Assembly (NCBI RefSeq): GCF_001422445.1
Contig: NZ_LMNA01000026.1
Span: forward strand, 276,518 to 340,517
Reading direction: 5' to 3'
DNA from: Pseudorhodoferax sp. Leaf274
GTDB taxonomy: Bacteria > Pseudomonadota > Gammaproteobacteria > Burkholderiales > Burkholderiaceae_C
DNA length: 64,000 nucleotides
Shown here: positions 63,500 to 64,000 of the stretch, in pieces
Layout of the letters: every line of letters starts with the position of its first letter
How positions within the stretch are numbered: the first letter of the stretch is position 1
Made by a program: the position numbers and the translations under genes
The notes under the pieces: model-generated
Told to the model about the DNA's origin: nothing
The model's database searches: none
Seen by the model: only the letters and a program-made list of their open reading frames with translations

Positions 63500-63814
63500 T
63501 TATTGCAGCTTGATCTCGACGTCCACGCCAGCCGGCAGGTCCAGCTTCATCAGCGCGTCGACGGTCTTGTCCGTCGGATCGACGATGTCCATCAGGCGCT
63601 GGTGCGTGCGGATCTCGAACTGGTCGCGGCTGGTCTTGTTGACGTGCGGCGAGCGCAGGATGTCGAAACGCTTCATGCGCGTCGGCAGGGGCACGGGACC
63701 CTTGACGATGGCGCCGGTGCGCTTGGCGGTGTCGACGATCTCGGCTGCGGACTGGTCGATCAGCTTGTAATCGAAAGCCTTCAGGCGGATGCGGATCTTT
63801 TGCTTGTTGCTCAT
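63500..63814 (-). CDS. rpsJ: 30S ribosomal protein S10 (NusE)
   Basis: A 104-residue ribosomal and antitermination protein. [52 protein letters not shown] and [35 protein letters not shown] are fully conserved. The start is MSNKQKIRI. It lies 14 bases after tuf and 173 bases before rplC, unusually far for this operon, with a promoter in the gap. Confidence 0.97.
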   Translation of the reverse strand: MSNKQKIRIRLKAFDYKLIDQSAAEIVDTAKRTGAIVKGPVPLPTRMKRFDILRSPHVNKTSRDQFEIRTHQRLMDIVDPTDKTVDALMKLDLPAGVDVEIKLQ

Positions 63815-63828
63815 GGTGCTCGCTCCGC

Positions 63829-64000
<172 letters not shown>

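Overview
The window is a contiguous piece of a high-GC betaproteobacterial chromosome, most likely Burkholderiales/Comamonadaceae. The evidence is a split S10 ribosomal operon next to tuf, a permease-less PTS (EIIA-Man, HPr, EI), a pilT/pilU pair, a Bug/TctC-type binding protein, a PEP-CTERM protein, a long basic tail on ribosomal protein S3 and a rsmI-yraN-SIS-dolP cluster. The genus cannot be fixed from the sequence alone. No insertion sequence, integrase, prophage or CRISPR array is visible.

Bases 1-9.4 kb are accessory. The left edge cuts a CRISPR-associated cas3 gene, preceded by a WYL-domain regulator on the same strand. A glutathione S-transferase, a creatininase-family amidohydrolase, an MFS transporter, a small secreted protein and an XPD/DinG-like helicase with a nuclease-like N-terminus follow. 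A PEP-CTERM exoprotein comes next, with a good sigma-54 promoter match and palindromic upstream elements.

Bases 9.4-31 kb hold metabolism, envelope redox and signalling genes. They include an orphan AceE/MdeB-like 2-oxoacid dehydrogenase E1 divergent from an Lrp/AsnC regulator, then panC, an M20 amidohydrolase, a TctC-type binding protein and an alanyl-tRNA editing protein. A DsbD/ScsB-like membrane reductase with a peroxiredoxin-like partner sits directly upstream of a complete yfiRNB (periplasmic redox to c-di-GMP) operon. After these come yggS, pilT-(cNMP-binding protein)-pilU, a LysR/tautomerase pair with a perfect palindromic operator, a dehydrogenase, the dolP/SIS/yraN/rsmI cluster and tRNA-Arg(CCG).

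Bases 31-43 kb hold a TetR-regulated RND tripartite efflux operon with an AcrR-like operator, a membrane-anchored cytochrome c5, several smaller genes and a lemA-TPM-TPM operon. Bases 43-50.2 kb are the complete F1Fo ATP synthase operon (atpIBEFHAGDC, minus strand). Bases 50.4-58.4 kb carry ybeD-lipB-lipA, the regulatory PTS, a degenerate histidine-kinase/receiver-like protein, a TlpA-like protein, a GNAT acetyltransferase and a peroxiredoxin. Bases 58.4-64 kb carry tuf (3' end only)-rpsJ-rplC-D-W-B-rpsS-rplV-rpsC-rplP-rpmC-rpsQ on the minus strand, ending at a strong terminator.

The last 37 bases do not read as EF-Tu. They look like a junction to a different gene, either a chimeric contig end or a recombination point.
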